Source: Candidatus Rokuibacteriota bacterium (GTDB lineage: Bacteria > Methylomirabilota > Methylomirabilia > Rokubacteriales > CSP1-6). Taken from it: a stretch of DNA of 44,147 nt. The notes below the pieces were generated by a model. That model was given only the letters and a program-made list of their open reading frames with translations. It was not told the origin of the DNA and ran no database searches. The stretch lies in NCBI GenBank assembly GCA_003220495.1, contig QHSP01000019.1, forward strand, positions 1-44,147, given 5' to 3'. The translations under genes were made by a program, and so were the position numbers. Below, in pieces: positions 33,116 to 41,241 of this stretch (its first letter is position 1; every line of letters starts with the position of its first letter).

Positions 33116-33990
33116 TGCGACGACGAATCGTGCGGCGCGCGCTCGCAGGCTTCCTGCTCAACACGCTGACGTGGAGCGCGCCGGTTTGGGGCGCCGACTA
33201 CGGGGGGCCGCTGATCGACGCCCATTCGCACCTGCCCAACTCGACCGCGATCGACGCCTACGTCGCGGCGATGAAGCGCCACAACGTGCTCAAGGTGGTG
33301 CTACTGGGCGTCGGCGGCCTGCAGAAGGACGACACCGCCTGGCTGACGGCGGCGAGCAAGAAGTATCCCGACCGCGTGGTCGCGGGGCTGCCCCTGCCAG
33401 AGCCGACGTCCGAGAGCGCCGCGAGCCAGCTCGCGATCCAGCTGGAGCGTGGGAAGCCGCGCGTGATCGGCGAGGTCCACATGCGGCAGGTCGGCCGGCG
33501 GCTGATCGATCGCGACCCCAATGGGCCCGTGTTCGGCAAGATCCTCGACGCCGCGGCCAAGTTCGTCGTTCCGATCGTGATCCACTACGAGCTGACCGAT
33601 CAGGCGGAGACCGCGCTCGAGCGCGCGCTCGCCGCGCACCGGAAGAGCACGATCGTCCTGGCGCATGGCGGTGAAGGACCGCCCGGCCGGCTCGACCGGC
33701 TCCTGCTGCGCAACCCGAACCTGTTCATCGATCTCTCCGGCATGCACTTCCAGCGGACGCCCGCGCTGGCGTCCGAGACGGGCTCGCTCGACCCGGGATG
33801 GAAGGCGCTGATCGAGAAGATGCCGGATCGCTTCATGATCGGTGCGGACCTCTGGGCTGCGCGGCTCTTCGAGCCGGGAATGCTCGATCGGCTCTTCCTG
33901 TGGACGCGCCGGATCCTCGGCGAGCTCAGGCCGGACGTGGCCGCGCGCGTCGGGCATCGGAACGCGGTGAAGCTCTACCGCCTCGAGTAG
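33115..33990 (+). CDS. Exported amidohydrolase-family protein
   Basis: 291 residues from the ATG at 33115 (TGATG overlap with the CoA transferase). A signal peptide is visible: MRRRIVRRALAGFLL, a hydrophobic stretch, and a cut near VWGAD. The mature protein starts LIDAHSHLPN, the His-x-His of amidohydrolase_2 TIM barrels; HYE near residue 163, AHGGEG and GADLWAAR supply later active-site-like residues. Being periplasmic is unusual for this family. It may convert the ligand before import, or be a lipid- or ring-directed hydrolase. Length is short for the family but ends with the expected C-terminal helix. Confidence 0.82.
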   Translation: MRRRIVRRALAGFLLNTLTWSAPVWGADYGGPLIDAHSHLPNSTAIDAYVAAMKRHNVLKVVLLGVGGLQKDDTAWLTAASKKYPDRVVAGLPLPEPTSESAASQLAIQLERGKPRVIGEVHMRQVGRRLIDRDPNGPVFGKILDAAAKFVVPIVIHYELTDQAETALERALAAHRKSTIVLAHGGEGPPGRLDRLLLRNPNLFIDLSGMHFQRTPALASETGSLDPGWKALIEKMPDRFMIGADLWAARLFEPGMLDRLFLWTRRILGELRPDVAARVGHRNAVKLYRLE

Positions 33991-34022
33991 GCGCACCGCC
34001 GGGCAGCCAGGGAGGGCGCGAG

Positions 34023-35141
34023 ATGACATTTCGCACGGCGCTGTGCGATCTCCTCGGGATCGACTACCCGATCGTCCAGTCGGGCATGGGCGCCATCGCC
34101 GGCCCCGAGCTCGTGGCCGAAGTGTGTCGCGCCGGGGGGCTCGGCATCCTCGCCGGTCTCAACGTGCCGCCCGACGACCTCCGCGCGATGATCCGCCGCG
34201 TCCGCGAGCTGACCAACCGCCCGTTCGGTGTCAATCTCTGGCTGCACCGGGCGCTCCGGCCGCCGATCGATCCCGGTGAGATCAGCGACGAGGTGCTCCG
34301 CGGGGCCCAGGGCATGCTCAACCGCTTCCGCCAGCGCCTGGGGATCCCCACCACGATGGCCCGACCCAATCGAGCCCCGGACCTCATGGAGTCGACGATC
34401 AAGGTCGTCCTCGACGAGCGCCCGGCGCTCTTCTCGGCGGCCCTCGGCTGGCTCGAGCCGGGGCTGGCGGACGAGTGCCGCCGGCGCGGCATCAAGGTCA
34501 TGGCCATGGTCTCGACGGTCGCGGACGCGCGTAGCGCCGCGGCCGATGGCGCCGACCTCATCGTGGCTCAAGGAGGCGAGGCCGGCGGCCACCGCTCGAT
34601 CGACGGCAAGCCCGCGTCGCCCGACGCGACCAGCGTCGGCGTGATGGCCCTGCTACCACAAATAGCCGACGCCGTGCGGGTGCCGGTCGTCGCGGCGGGT
34701 GGGATCGCCGACGGCCGCGGACTCGTGGCCGCCCTCGCCCTCGGCGCGAGCGGCGTGCTGCTCGGCACGCGCTTCGTGGCCACGCGAGAATCGATGGCTC
34801 CCGAGCTCTACAAGAAGCGGCTGCTCGAGAGCGACAGCGGGGACACCACGCTGACCGACACGCTCAGCGGCCTCTGGGCACGGGCCCTCGCCAACCGCTT
34901 CACGCGTGAGTACACGGAATCCGGCGCGCCCGTCCTGCCGCCGCTCGTGCAGCGCGGTGCCGCCACCGACGTCTTCCTCGCGGCGCTCAAGCGGGGCGAC
35001 CCGGACTACTACCCGATGATGGCGGGCCAAAGCGTCGGACTGGTTCGCGATCTGCCGGGCGCGGGCGAGGTGGTCGCGGCCGTCATCCGCGAAGCCCGCG
35101 CCGTCCTGCGCGCACTCCCCGAGCGCGTTCGAGAGACCTAG
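34023..35141 (+). CDS. Nitronate monooxygenase-like FMN protein
   Basis: 372 residues from the ATG at 34023 with GGAGG 9 bases upstream. TIM-barrel landmarks: YPIVQSGMGAIAGPELVA (residues 17-34), VAQGGEAGGHRS near residues 181-192 (family His included), and VVAAGGIADGRGLVAALALGA near residues 221-241 that binds FMN phosphate (quoted as landmark). These flavoenzymes oxidise alkyl nitronates or propionate 3-nitronate; related proteins act as enoyl reductases. The 3' end overlaps the convergent HxlR gene by 59 bases. It may be part of the operon from the diiron protein onward, though a 32-base gap precedes it. Confidence 0.9.
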   Translation: MTFRTALCDLLGIDYPIVQSGMGAIAGPELVAEVCRAGGLGILAGLNVPPDDLRAMIRRVRELTNRPFGVNLWLHRALRPPIDPGEISDEVLRGAQGMLNRFRQRLGIPTTMARPNRAPDLMESTIKVVLDERPALFSAALGWLEPGLADECRRRGIKVMAMVSTVADARSAAADGADLIVAQGGEAGGHRSIDGKPASPDATSVGVMALLPQIADAVRVPVVAAGGIADGRGLVAALALGASGVLLGTRFVATRESMAPELYKKRLLESDSGDTTLTDTLSGLWARALANRFTREYTESGAPVLPPLVQRGAATDVFLAALKRGDPDYYPMMAGQSVGLVRDLPGAGEVVAAVIREARAVLRALPERVRET

Positions 35142-35613
35142 AGGCCCGCTTCGCCGTCTTGCCGGGCGCGCGCCGCCGGCGAAGCTCGACGGTGGCGCCG
35201 TGCACGCGGCCGGCGCACTGCCGGCAGAAATACTTGATCTCCACCGGATGGCCGCACTCGGCGTGCACCAGCGCGGTCTGCCGGTGGACGTGACGCGAAC
35301 CCCACGCGGCCAGCGCGCCGACGACCACCCCGAGCTCGCGCCCCTTGTCGGTCAGCGCGTACTCCGCGCGCGGAGGGTGGTCGGAGTAGAACCGCCGCGT
35401 CACGAGCGCGTGCGTTTCCATCAGCTTGAGCCGATCGGAGAGGATGTTGGGCGGGATCCCCGGAAGGCTCTGCTGGAAGTCCTGGAACCGCCGCGGACCG
35501 CGCAGCATGTCCCGAACGAGCAGCAGGGTCCAGCGGTCGCCGACCAGCTCGAGCGACTTCGCGACTGGACAGGCCTGGCCGTAGCGCTTGGGCACACGGG
35601 AAGTGTAGCGCAT
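35083..35613 (-). CDS. HxlR-family winged-helix regulator with C-terminal Cys-rich extension
   Basis: 176 residues. The winged helix spans about 12-110: Cys15 in QACPVAKSLELVGDRWT, then LPGIPPNILSDRLKLM and YSDHPPRAEYALTDKGREL. The N-terminal Cys is at the place used as a redox switch in YodB/HypR relatives. The tail has ECGHPVEIKYFCRQC, a possible zinc-binding site, then an Arg-rich end. It diverges from the MATE exporter gene across 41 bases and probably represses both. Its last 59 bases are antisense to the nitronate monooxygenase gene end. Confidence 0.88.
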   Translation of the reverse strand: MRYTSRVPKRYGQACPVAKSLELVGDRWTLLLVRDMLRGPRRFQDFQQSLPGIPPNILSDRLKLMETHALVTRRFYSDHPPRAEYALTDKGRELGVVVGALAAWGSRHVHRQTALVHAECGHPVEIKYFCRQCAGRVHGATVELRRRRAPGKTAKRASRSLERARGVRAGRRGLRG

Positions 35614-35616
35614 GTC

Positions 35617-35644
35617 TTGACAGAAAAGCTAGTCACTATAAAAT
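35617..35644 (+). promoter_or_regulatory. Sigma-70-like promoter and putative HxlR operator for the MATE gene
   Basis: TTGACA at 35617-35622, 16-base spacer, TAAAAT at 35639-35644. The element lies in a distinctly AT-rich patch. The -10 overlaps the short palindrome ctat-aaa-atag, and agtca occurs on both sides of it, so the divergent HxlR protein may bind here. Transcription would start only a few bases before the MATE ATG at 35655, so the mRNA may be almost leaderless. Confidence 0.55.
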
Positions 35645-35654
35645 AGCAAGTCAT

Positions 35655-37004
35655 ATGGACCCCGCGACCCGCCGCCTCCTGGACGGACCGATCGCCCCGA
35701 CGCTCCTCCGCCTGGCGGCGCCGAACGTGATCATGCTGGTCGCCCAGGTCGCGATCAGCGTCCTCGAGGCCTACTACGTCGGCTGGCTCGGCGCCGACGC
35801 GCTGGCCGGCGTCTCGGTCACCTTCCCGCTCGTCATGCTCATGCAGACTATGTCGGCCGGCGGCATGGGCGGCGGGGTCGCCTCCGCCGTCGCGCGGGCG
35901 CTGGGGGCCGGGCGGCGCGCGGACGCGAGCCGTCTGGTCACGCACGCGATCGCGATCGCGCTGGGCATGGCCGCCGCGTTCACCGCCATCGTGCTCGGCG
36001 GCGGGCGCGCGATCTACCACGCGATGGGCGCGCGCGAGGGCGCCCTCACCGCCGCCCTCGCCTACTCGAACGTGATCTTCGCCGGTGCCGCCGCGGTCTG
36101 GCTCTTCAACATTCTGGCGAGCGCCGTCCGGGGCACCGGCAACATGCTGCTGCCCGCGGGCGTCGTGCTGGGGGGCAGTCCCTTCCTCGTGAGCCTTTCT
36201 CCCGCGCTCATCTTCGGCTGGGGACCCTTCCCGCGCCTCGGTGTGACCGGCGCCGCCCTCGCCGTCGTGTCCTACTACGTGGCCGGGGCCCTGGTGCTCT
36301 TCGCCTATCTCGCATCGGGCCGGAGCCTCGTTCGCCTCGCGCCCACTCTGCGCTTCGAGCGGGAGCTCTTCGCCCAGATCCTCCGCGTCGGCGCGCCGAG
36401 TCTGGTCAACAACGTGATGACGAATCTGACCGTCGTGCTCCTCACGGCGCTCGTCGGTCCATTCGGAACCTTCGCGCTCGCAGGCTATGGCATGGGCGTG
36501 CGGCTCGAGTACCTCCTGATCCCGCTCGTCTTCGGCTTCGGGTCCGCCCTCGTCACGATGGTCGGCACGAACTTCGGCGCCGGCCAGGCGGCGCGCGCCA
36601 GGCGCGTGGCCTGGACGGGCGCCCTGATCGCGGCCGGCGCCACGGAAGCGATCGGGTTGGCCGCCGCCTGGTTCCCTCACGCGTGGCTCGGCCTGTTCAG
36701 CAACGAGCCGGCGGTGCTCGCGGCGGGCGCCGCATACCTGCGCGTGGTCGGCCCGGCCTACGGATTCTTCGGGCTCGGACTCGCCCTCTATTTCGCGTCT
36801 CAGGGCGCCGGGCGACTCCTGTGGCCGCTCCTCGCCGGCAGCGTGCGTCTCGTCAGCGCGGCGGCGGGCGGCTGGCTGATCCTCCATCAGCTTCCCGGCG
36901 AGCTCACCGCGCTCTTCGCCGTGATGGCGCTCGCCCTCGTCCTCTTCGGCTCGACCCTGGCCGGCGCGATCCGACTGGGCGCCTGGGAAACCGGACGGCG
37001 CTGA
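35655..37004 (+). CDS. MATE-family efflux transporter
   Basis: 449 residues with about 12 membrane helices in two related halves. The N-terminal part PTLLRLAAPNVIMLVAQVAI and the second-half equivalent LRVGAPSLVNNVMTNLTVVL show the internal repeat, and VRGTGNMLLPAGVVLGGSPF lies between. The MatE family exports cationic drugs or metabolites using Na+ or H+. No ribosome-binding site is visible before the ATG, consistent with the short leader predicted from the promoter. The divergent HxlR-type regulator is its likely controller, perhaps responding to toxic electrophiles. Confidence 0.93.
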   Translation: MDPATRRLLDGPIAPTLLRLAAPNVIMLVAQVAISVLEAYYVGWLGADALAGVSVTFPLVMLMQTMSAGGMGGGVASAVARALGAGRRADASRLVTHAIAIALGMAAAFTAIVLGGGRAIYHAMGAREGALTAALAYSNVIFAGAAAVWLFNILASAVRGTGNMLLPAGVVLGGSPFLVSLSPALIFGWGPFPRLGVTGAALAVVSYYVAGALVLFAYLASGRSLVRLAPTLRFERELFAQILRVGAPSLVNNVMTNLTVVLLTALVGPFGTFALAGYGMGVRLEYLLIPLVFGFGSALVTMVGTNFGAGQAARARRVAWTGALIAAGATEAIGLAAAWFPHAWLGLFSNEPAVLAAGAAYLRVVGPAYGFFGLGLALYFASQGAGRLLWPLLAGSVRLVSAAAGGWLILHQLPGELTALFAVMALALVLFGSTLAGAIRLGAWETGRR

Positions 37005-37093
37005 GGCGGTCGCCGGGGCGACGAAGCCAGAGGCCGCTAGACTGCATCGGCTCGCGCCCGGCGCGCCGCCTGTCGCGGCCCTGCGCAGTCCGC

Positions 37094-37099
37094 TACAAT
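37094..37099 (+). promoter_or_regulatory. Candidate -10 box for the LLM/carboxylase-reductase operon
   Basis: TACAAT at 37094-37099, 36 bases before the GTG at 37136; the -35 region 17 bases upstream (near tgtcgc) is weak. A GAGAGG ribosome-binding site follows at about 37127-37132. Confidence 0.35.
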
Positions 37100-37135
37100 G
37101 GCTACTGGATTCCAGGCGATCGACAGGAGAGGCCC

Positions 37136-38152
37136 GTGAAGCTCGACGTCGGCATGCTGACGCACGATCTGAAATCCATTCCCGCCTATGCGCGAAAGGT
37201 CGAGGCGCTCGGCTACGACTGTCTCTGGTCTTCCGAGACGCAGCACGATCCGTTTCTTCCGCTCGCCGTCGCCGCCGGAGTCACCTCGTCCATCCGGCTC
37301 GGCACCGCGATCGCCGTGGCGTTTCCGCGAAGCCCCATGATCCTCGCCCATATCGCGTGGGACCTGCAGAAAGCCTCCGATGGCCGGTTCATCCTCGGGC
37401 TCGGGACACAGGTCAAGGGGCACAACGAGCGGCGCTTCTCGGTCAAGTTCGAGTCGCCCGGCCCGAAAATGCGCGAGATCGTCCTGTCGCTGCGGCACAT
37501 CTGGGACTGCTGGCAGAACGGGACGAAGCTCGCGTTCAAGGGACAGTTCTATCGGTTCGATCTGATGACGCCGTTCTTCAATCCGGGCCCGATCGCGCAT
37601 CCGAAGGTGCCGATCTACATCGCGGGCGTCAATCAGTACATGTGCCGGATCGCCGGCGAGGTCTGCGACGGCCTGCACGTGCATCCGTTCAACAGCCCGA
37701 AGTACCTGCGCGAGTACGTCCACCCGGCCGTGGAAGAAGGGTTGCGGGCCTCCGGCCGCAAGCGAACGGACTTCACGTATACGACCGCCAGCTTCGTCGT
37801 CGTGGGCGACACCGAGGAGGAGCTGGCGAAGAACCGTCGATCGGTCAAGCAGCAGATCGCCTTCTACGCCTCGACGCGGACCTACGAGCCGGTGCTCGCC
37901 GCCCATGGCTGGCAGGACCTCACACCGGCGCTCCACCGGAAATCCGTCGAGGGTGACTGGCCCGGCATGGCCGATCTGATCACCGACGAGATGCTCGACA
38001 CCTTCGCGGTCACCGGAAGCTACGAGACGATCGGCGCCCAGCTCAAGGCGCGCTACGCCGGGCTGCTCGACAGCACGGCGCTCTATCAACCCTATCAGCC
38101 GGGGCTCGACGATCCCCGGCTCCCGCGCTTCATCAAGGAATTCAACGCATGA
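37136..38152 (+). CDS. LLM class F420-dependent oxidoreductase (TIGR03617-like)
   Basis: 338 residues from the GTG at 37136 with GAGAGG 4-9 bases upstream; the open frame continues upstream only as shadow of the MATE gene. The luciferase-like barrel has WSSETQHDPFLPLAVAAG near residues 30-47 and FILGLGTQVKGHNERRF near residues 83-99, with Gly-rich cofactor-binding loops. A lid helix region lies in KRTDFTYTTASFVV. It probably uses F420 or FMN. The stop overlaps the start of the carboxylase/reductase-like gene by 4 bases, which suggests that both act on the same acyl-CoA or its precursor. Confidence 0.9.
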   Translation: MKLDVGMLTHDLKSIPAYARKVEALGYDCLWSSETQHDPFLPLAVAAGVTSSIRLGTAIAVAFPRSPMILAHIAWDLQKASDGRFILGLGTQVKGHNERRFSVKFESPGPKMREIVLSLRHIWDCWQNGTKLAFKGQFYRFDLMTPFFNPGPIAHPKVPIYIAGVNQYMCRIAGEVCDGLHVHPFNSPKYLREYVHPAVEEGLRASGRKRTDFTYTTASFVVVGDTEEELAKNRRSVKQQIAFYASTRTYEPVLAAHGWQDLTPALHRKSVEGDWPGMADLITDEMLDTFAVTGSYETIGAQLKARYAGLLDSTALYQPYQPGLDDPRLPRFIKEFNA

Positions 38153-39390
38153 TCGATCTCTGCGAGCTCGGTGAGCGCCCGCCCCTCGGCGAAGTCCCCA
38201 CGCGCATGCATGCCTTCCTGGTCCGCCAGAATCGATTCGGGCAGCCCCGCGACGCCTGGCGGCGCGAGGTCATCCCGACGCCGACGCTCGGACCCGACGA
38301 GGTGCTGGTCTACGTCATGGCGTCCGGCATCAATTACAACAACGTCTGGGCCGCGCTCGGCACGCCGGTCGACGTGATCGCCGAGCGCCAGCGCGCGGGC
38401 GAGCCCGAAGACTTCCACGCTGGCGGCAGCGACTGCTCCGGCATCGTGTGGGCGATCGGACGGGACGTGAAGACCGTCAAGGTCGGCGACGACGTGATCG
38501 TGCACAGCGGATGGTGGCGGCCGGACGATCCCTGGGTACGCTCGGGCAAGGACCCGATGCTCGCCGAGAGCACGCGGATCTGGGGCTACCAGACCAACTA
38601 CGGGAGCTTTTGCCAGTTCGCGCGCTGTCAGGCCCATCAGTGCGTCCCCAAGCCGAAGCGGCTCACCTGGGAAGAAGCCGGGTGCTTCCTGCTCTGCGCC
38701 TCGACCGCGTATCGGATGCTCATGGGGTGGCCGCCCCACCGCGTCGAGCCCGGCGATGTCGTGCTCGTGTGGGGCGCGGCGGGCGGGCTCGGCAGCATGG
38801 CGCTCGAGATCACGCGCGCCGTCGGCGGCCGCGCCGTCGCAGTCGTCTCGGACGACGCCAAGCGGAAGTTCTGTCAGGAGCACGGCGCGGCGGCGGTCAT
38901 CAATCGCAACCAGTTCACGCACTGGGGTGCCATGCCCAACACTGCCGACACCAGGGCGTACGGCGAATGGGCCAAGGGCGCGCGTGCGTTCGGCAAGGCG
39001 ATCTGGGACGGTCTCGGCGAGCGCGTGAGCCCCCGGATCGTCTTCGAGCACCCGGGGGAGTCGACGCTGCCGACGTCGGTCTTCGTCTGCTCGACCGGCG
39101 GCATGGTCGTCATCTGCGCCGGCACCACCGGCTACACCGCGACGATGGATCTGCGTTATCAGTGGATGCGCCAGAAGCGGTTCCAGGGCAGCCATCTCTC
39201 CAACGACTCGCAGGCCCTGGCCATCACCAAACTCGTCGCCGAAGGCAACGTCGATCCGTGTCTCAGCCACACCTATGCGTACGACGACATCCCCGAGTGC
39301 CATCAGCTGATGCTCGAGAACAAGCATCCGTACGGCAACATGGCCATCCTCGTGAATGCGCGTCAGCCAGGCCAGGGGACGACCCGGTGA
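38149..39390 (+). CDS. ccr: Crotonyl-CoA carboxylase/reductase-like MDR enzyme
   Basis: 413 residues, slightly short (K. setae Ccr is about 445). Matches along the length: SGINYNNVWAALG (60-72), IWGYQTNYGSF (144-154), LVWGAAGGLGSMALE (Rossmann NADPH loop), IVFEHPGES, MVVICAGTTGY and FQGSHLSND. Ccr makes ethylmalonyl-CoA from crotonyl-CoA, CO2 and NADPH. The Asn and the late His of the CO2 pocket are present, but Gln148 stands where I align Glu171 of the K. setae enzyme (GFET/GYET motif). Activity may be altered toward reduction or another enoyl-CoA. No other ethylmalonyl-CoA pathway gene is visible. Confidence 0.87.
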   Translation: MIDLCELGERPPLGEVPTRMHAFLVRQNRFGQPRDAWRREVIPTPTLGPDEVLVYVMASGINYNNVWAALGTPVDVIAERQRAGEPEDFHAGGSDCSGIVWAIGRDVKTVKVGDDVIVHSGWWRPDDPWVRSGKDPMLAESTRIWGYQTNYGSFCQFARCQAHQCVPKPKRLTWEEAGCFLLCASTAYRMLMGWPPHRVEPGDVVLVWGAAGGLGSMALEITRAVGGRAVAVVSDDAKRKFCQEHGAAAVINRNQFTHWGAMPNTADTRAYGEWAKGARAFGKAIWDGLGERVSPRIVFEHPGESTLPTSVFVCSTGGMVVICAGTTGYTATMDLRYQWMRQKRFQGSHLSNDSQALAITKLVAEGNVDPCLSHTYAYDDIPECHQLMLENKHPYGNMAILVNARQPGQGTTR

Positions 39391-39403
39391 GGTGGACGCG
39401 GTG

Positions 39404-39754
39404 ATGCGGACCGTCACCGTCATCGGTCTGCTGCTGCTTGCCGTCGGCGTCATTCCGGCGGCCGCGCACCACGGCTGGAGCGGCTACGACGCGACCAAGG
39501 AGCTGACGCTCACCGGCACCATCACGGAGGCTGGGTACGAGCACCCGCACGGACACGTGCGGCTCGACGTGCCGGGAAAGATCTGGCTCGTCGTGCTGGC
39601 ACCGCCGACGCGGATGGAAAGCCGCGGGCTCCCGGCCTCCAAGCTGCAGGTCGGCGCCAAGGCCACGGTCGTCGGCTATCCCCACCGGAGCAACGCCGAA
39701 GAGATGCGGGCCGAGCGCATCATGATCGACGGAGCGACGGTGGAGCTCCGTTGA
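39404..39754 (+). CDS. Small exported protein, DUF6152-like
   Basis: 116 residues from the ATG at 39404. The signal peptide covers about residues 1-20 (hydrophobic VIGLLLLAVGVIPAA) with cutting before AHHGWSGYD. The mature part is a small beta-rich domain with a second Glu-His-Pro-His (EHPHGHVRL) and VVLAPPTRMESRG. The N-terminal His-His pair after cleavage would suit copper binding, but this is inference. Proteins of this type often accompany PcoD- or DUF6644-like membrane partners, as here. Confidence 0.75.
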   Translation: MRTVTVIGLLLLAVGVIPAAAHHGWSGYDATKELTLTGTITEAGYEHPHGHVRLDVPGKIWLVVLAPPTRMESRGLPASKLQVGAKATVVGYPHRSNAEEMRAERIMIDGATVELR

Positions 39755-39785
39755 CCCAGGCGCTGGAGCTTCGTTGACGCAGGCG
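39741..39785 (+). repeat. 23-bp imperfect tandem duplication at a stop/start junction
   Basis: tggagctccgttgacccagg.. at 39741-39762 and tggagcttcgttgacgcagg.. at 39764-39785, 20 of 22 positions equal, period 23. Copy 1 holds the DUF6152-like stop (TGA at 39752-39754) within TTGA; copy 2 holds the TTG start of the next gene in the same TTGA context. Confidence 0.9.
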
Positions 39786-40265
39786 AGCGCTGGCTGGACC
39801 GGCTGGCTCGAGGCCACCGCGGCGGCGACGGCAATGCGGCAGTCGCTCTGGCTCTACCCGATCGTCGAGATCCTGCACATCATCGGCTTCGTGGTCCTCG
39901 TCGGCAGCGCGGCGATGTTCGACTTGAGGCTGCTCGGATTTTCGCGGCAGCTTCCGGTCACGGGCATGGAGCGCCACCTCCTGCCCTGGGCGCGCGCCAG
40001 CGTGCTCCTGATCGTGCCGACCGGTGGCCTGATGTTCGTCGCTCACGCGACCGAGTTCGCCGGAAATCCCGCCTTCAGGATGAAGCTTCTCTTCCTCGTG
40101 CTGGCGGCGCTCAACGCCTCGCTCTTTCACCTCCGGCCGTTCCGGCGGGTCGCCGGATGGGATCACGGGGCCCGCGCCCCGCTCGCGGCGCGCGTCGCGG
40201 CCGGGCTCTCGCTGACGCTGTGGACGGGCGTGATCGCCTGCGGACGGCTGCTGGCGTATTTCTAG
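39774..40265 (+). CDS. Small integral membrane protein, DUF6644-like
   Basis: 163 residues from a TTG at 39774; no ATG or GTG lies near, and the duplicated junction explains the start. Four membrane helices are visible: residues about 28-48 (PIVEILHIIGFVVLVGSAAM), 72-92, 104-118 and 140-160. His34 inside helix 1 and His66 and His88 elsewhere could bind haem or copper. It pairs with the exported His-rich protein encoded just before it; together they may form a small copper or haem handling unit. A hairpin follows 2 bases after the stop. Confidence 0.75.
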   Translation: MTQASAGWTGWLEATAAATAMRQSLWLYPIVEILHIIGFVVLVGSAAMFDLRLLGFSRQLPVTGMERHLLPWARASVLLIVPTGGLMFVAHATEFAGNPAFRMKLLFLVLAALNASLFHLRPFRRVAGWDHGARAPLAARVAAGLSLTLWTGVIACGRLLAYF

Positions 40266-40267
40266 AA

Positions 40268-40292
40268 TGGGGGGCCACGACATGGCCCCCCA
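40268..40292 (+). terminator. Hairpin terminator after the DUF6644-like gene
   Basis: tggggggcca (40268-40277), loop cgaca, tggcccccca (40283-40292): perfect 10-bp stem 2 bases after the TAG. It is followed by a C-run (ccccc), with no T-tract. It belongs to the same GGGGGCC/GGCCCCC type as the hairpins at 2094-2116 and 12146-12167. The rest of the 119-base gap shows no gene. Confidence 0.6.
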
Positions 40293-40384
40293 TACCCCCC
40301 ACTCGCGGGGACGTGACTGTCGCCGTCTGAAACTCTCCCTGTTCGACTGGCGGGCGAGATCCGCGTGCCGCCGCGGTCTCGCGT

Positions 40385-41221
40385 TCAGAAATATCCGGGC
40401 TCGCCCGGGAGCAGGACGCGGCGCGTGTCGCCCTCGATGAGCACGCGCGGGAGGATCGTCCGCACCTCGCGCCCGTGCACGCGCTCGAGCGCGGCCGTGA
40501 CCGAGGGCGCGCCGTCGAAGAGCTCGAGGTTCTTCACCGTCGGATTACGGAGCGACAGCTGTCCCCGGAGGTTCGCGTCGATCGCCTCGCGTGGGCCGAG
40601 CCATCGCACCTCGGTGATCTCGCGCTCGTCGGCCACGGCCTCCTGCCCCTCCGGCATCGCGGCGGCGAAGAAGCGGGTGTCGAAGCGAAGCGGCTGGATC
40701 TCCGGCGTGATCCAGTGGGCGAAGTACACGAGCGCGTCGGTGGCGAGGGTGAGGCGCTCGGCGCGCAGCATGTCCCAGAAAGCGTGATGATCGGCCTGAC
40801 ACGCCTTGCGGTAGCCCGCGTAGCGTTCGCCGTCGAGGCGAACGGGCCGCCCGTCCGGCGCGTAGGCCAGCAGGATCCCGACCTCCTCGAACGTCTCGCG
40901 GATGACGCCCACCCAGTGGCCGAGCGCCGCCGACGGCGTCGAGGCTAGACCGAGCCGACGCGCGGCTTCCCTCGTGTCGACGCTCCGGCACCAGGCGGCG
41001 GCATCGTCGGGGCCGTCGCTGGCTTCGATCTTCCCGCCGGGAAACACGAAGTCCCCGGCGGCGAACTTGCTCGCGCCGTGCCGGCGAATCAACAGAACTT
41101 CGAACGCACCCGACGAGCGACTTCGGAGAAGGACGAGGGTGGCGGCCGGGACCGGCGTCACCGGCGCGGGTTTGACGGACACGAGGCAGTGTGCCACGAT
41201 GACGCGGCCGCTGTCATGCAC
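40385..41221 (-). CDS. Nudix hydrolase, NUDT19-like with split Nudix box
   Basis: 278 residues from a GTG at 41221; GTG codons at 41197 and 41182 are alternatives, and none has a clear ribosome-binding site. The Nudix box is divided: FPGGKIE (60-66), then about 41 residues, then RETFEEVGILL (108-118). This insertion is characteristic of the NUDT19 acyl-CoA diphosphatase family, which cleaves CoA and acyl-CoA to acyl-phosphopantetheine plus 3',5'-ADP. With two CaiB-type enzymes, an acyl-CoA dehydrogenase and a carboxylase/reductase in the window, CoA turnover is a sensible role. It diverges from ridA across 20 bases. Confidence 0.88.
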   Translation of the reverse strand: MHDSGRVIVAHCLVSVKPAPVTPVPAATLVLLRSRSSGAFEVLLIRRHGASKFAAGDFVFPGGKIEASDGPDDAAAWCRSVDTREAARRLGLASTPSAALGHWVGVIRETFEEVGILLAYAPDGRPVRLDGERYAGYRKACQADHHAFWDMLRAERLTLATDALVYFAHWITPEIQPLRFDTRFFAAAMPEGQEAVADEREITEVRWLGPREAIDANLRGQLSLRNPTVKNLELFDGAPSVTAALERVHGREVRTILPRVLIEGDTRRVLLPGEPGYF

Positions 41222-41241
41222 TTCGTGGAGGACAGATCGCT

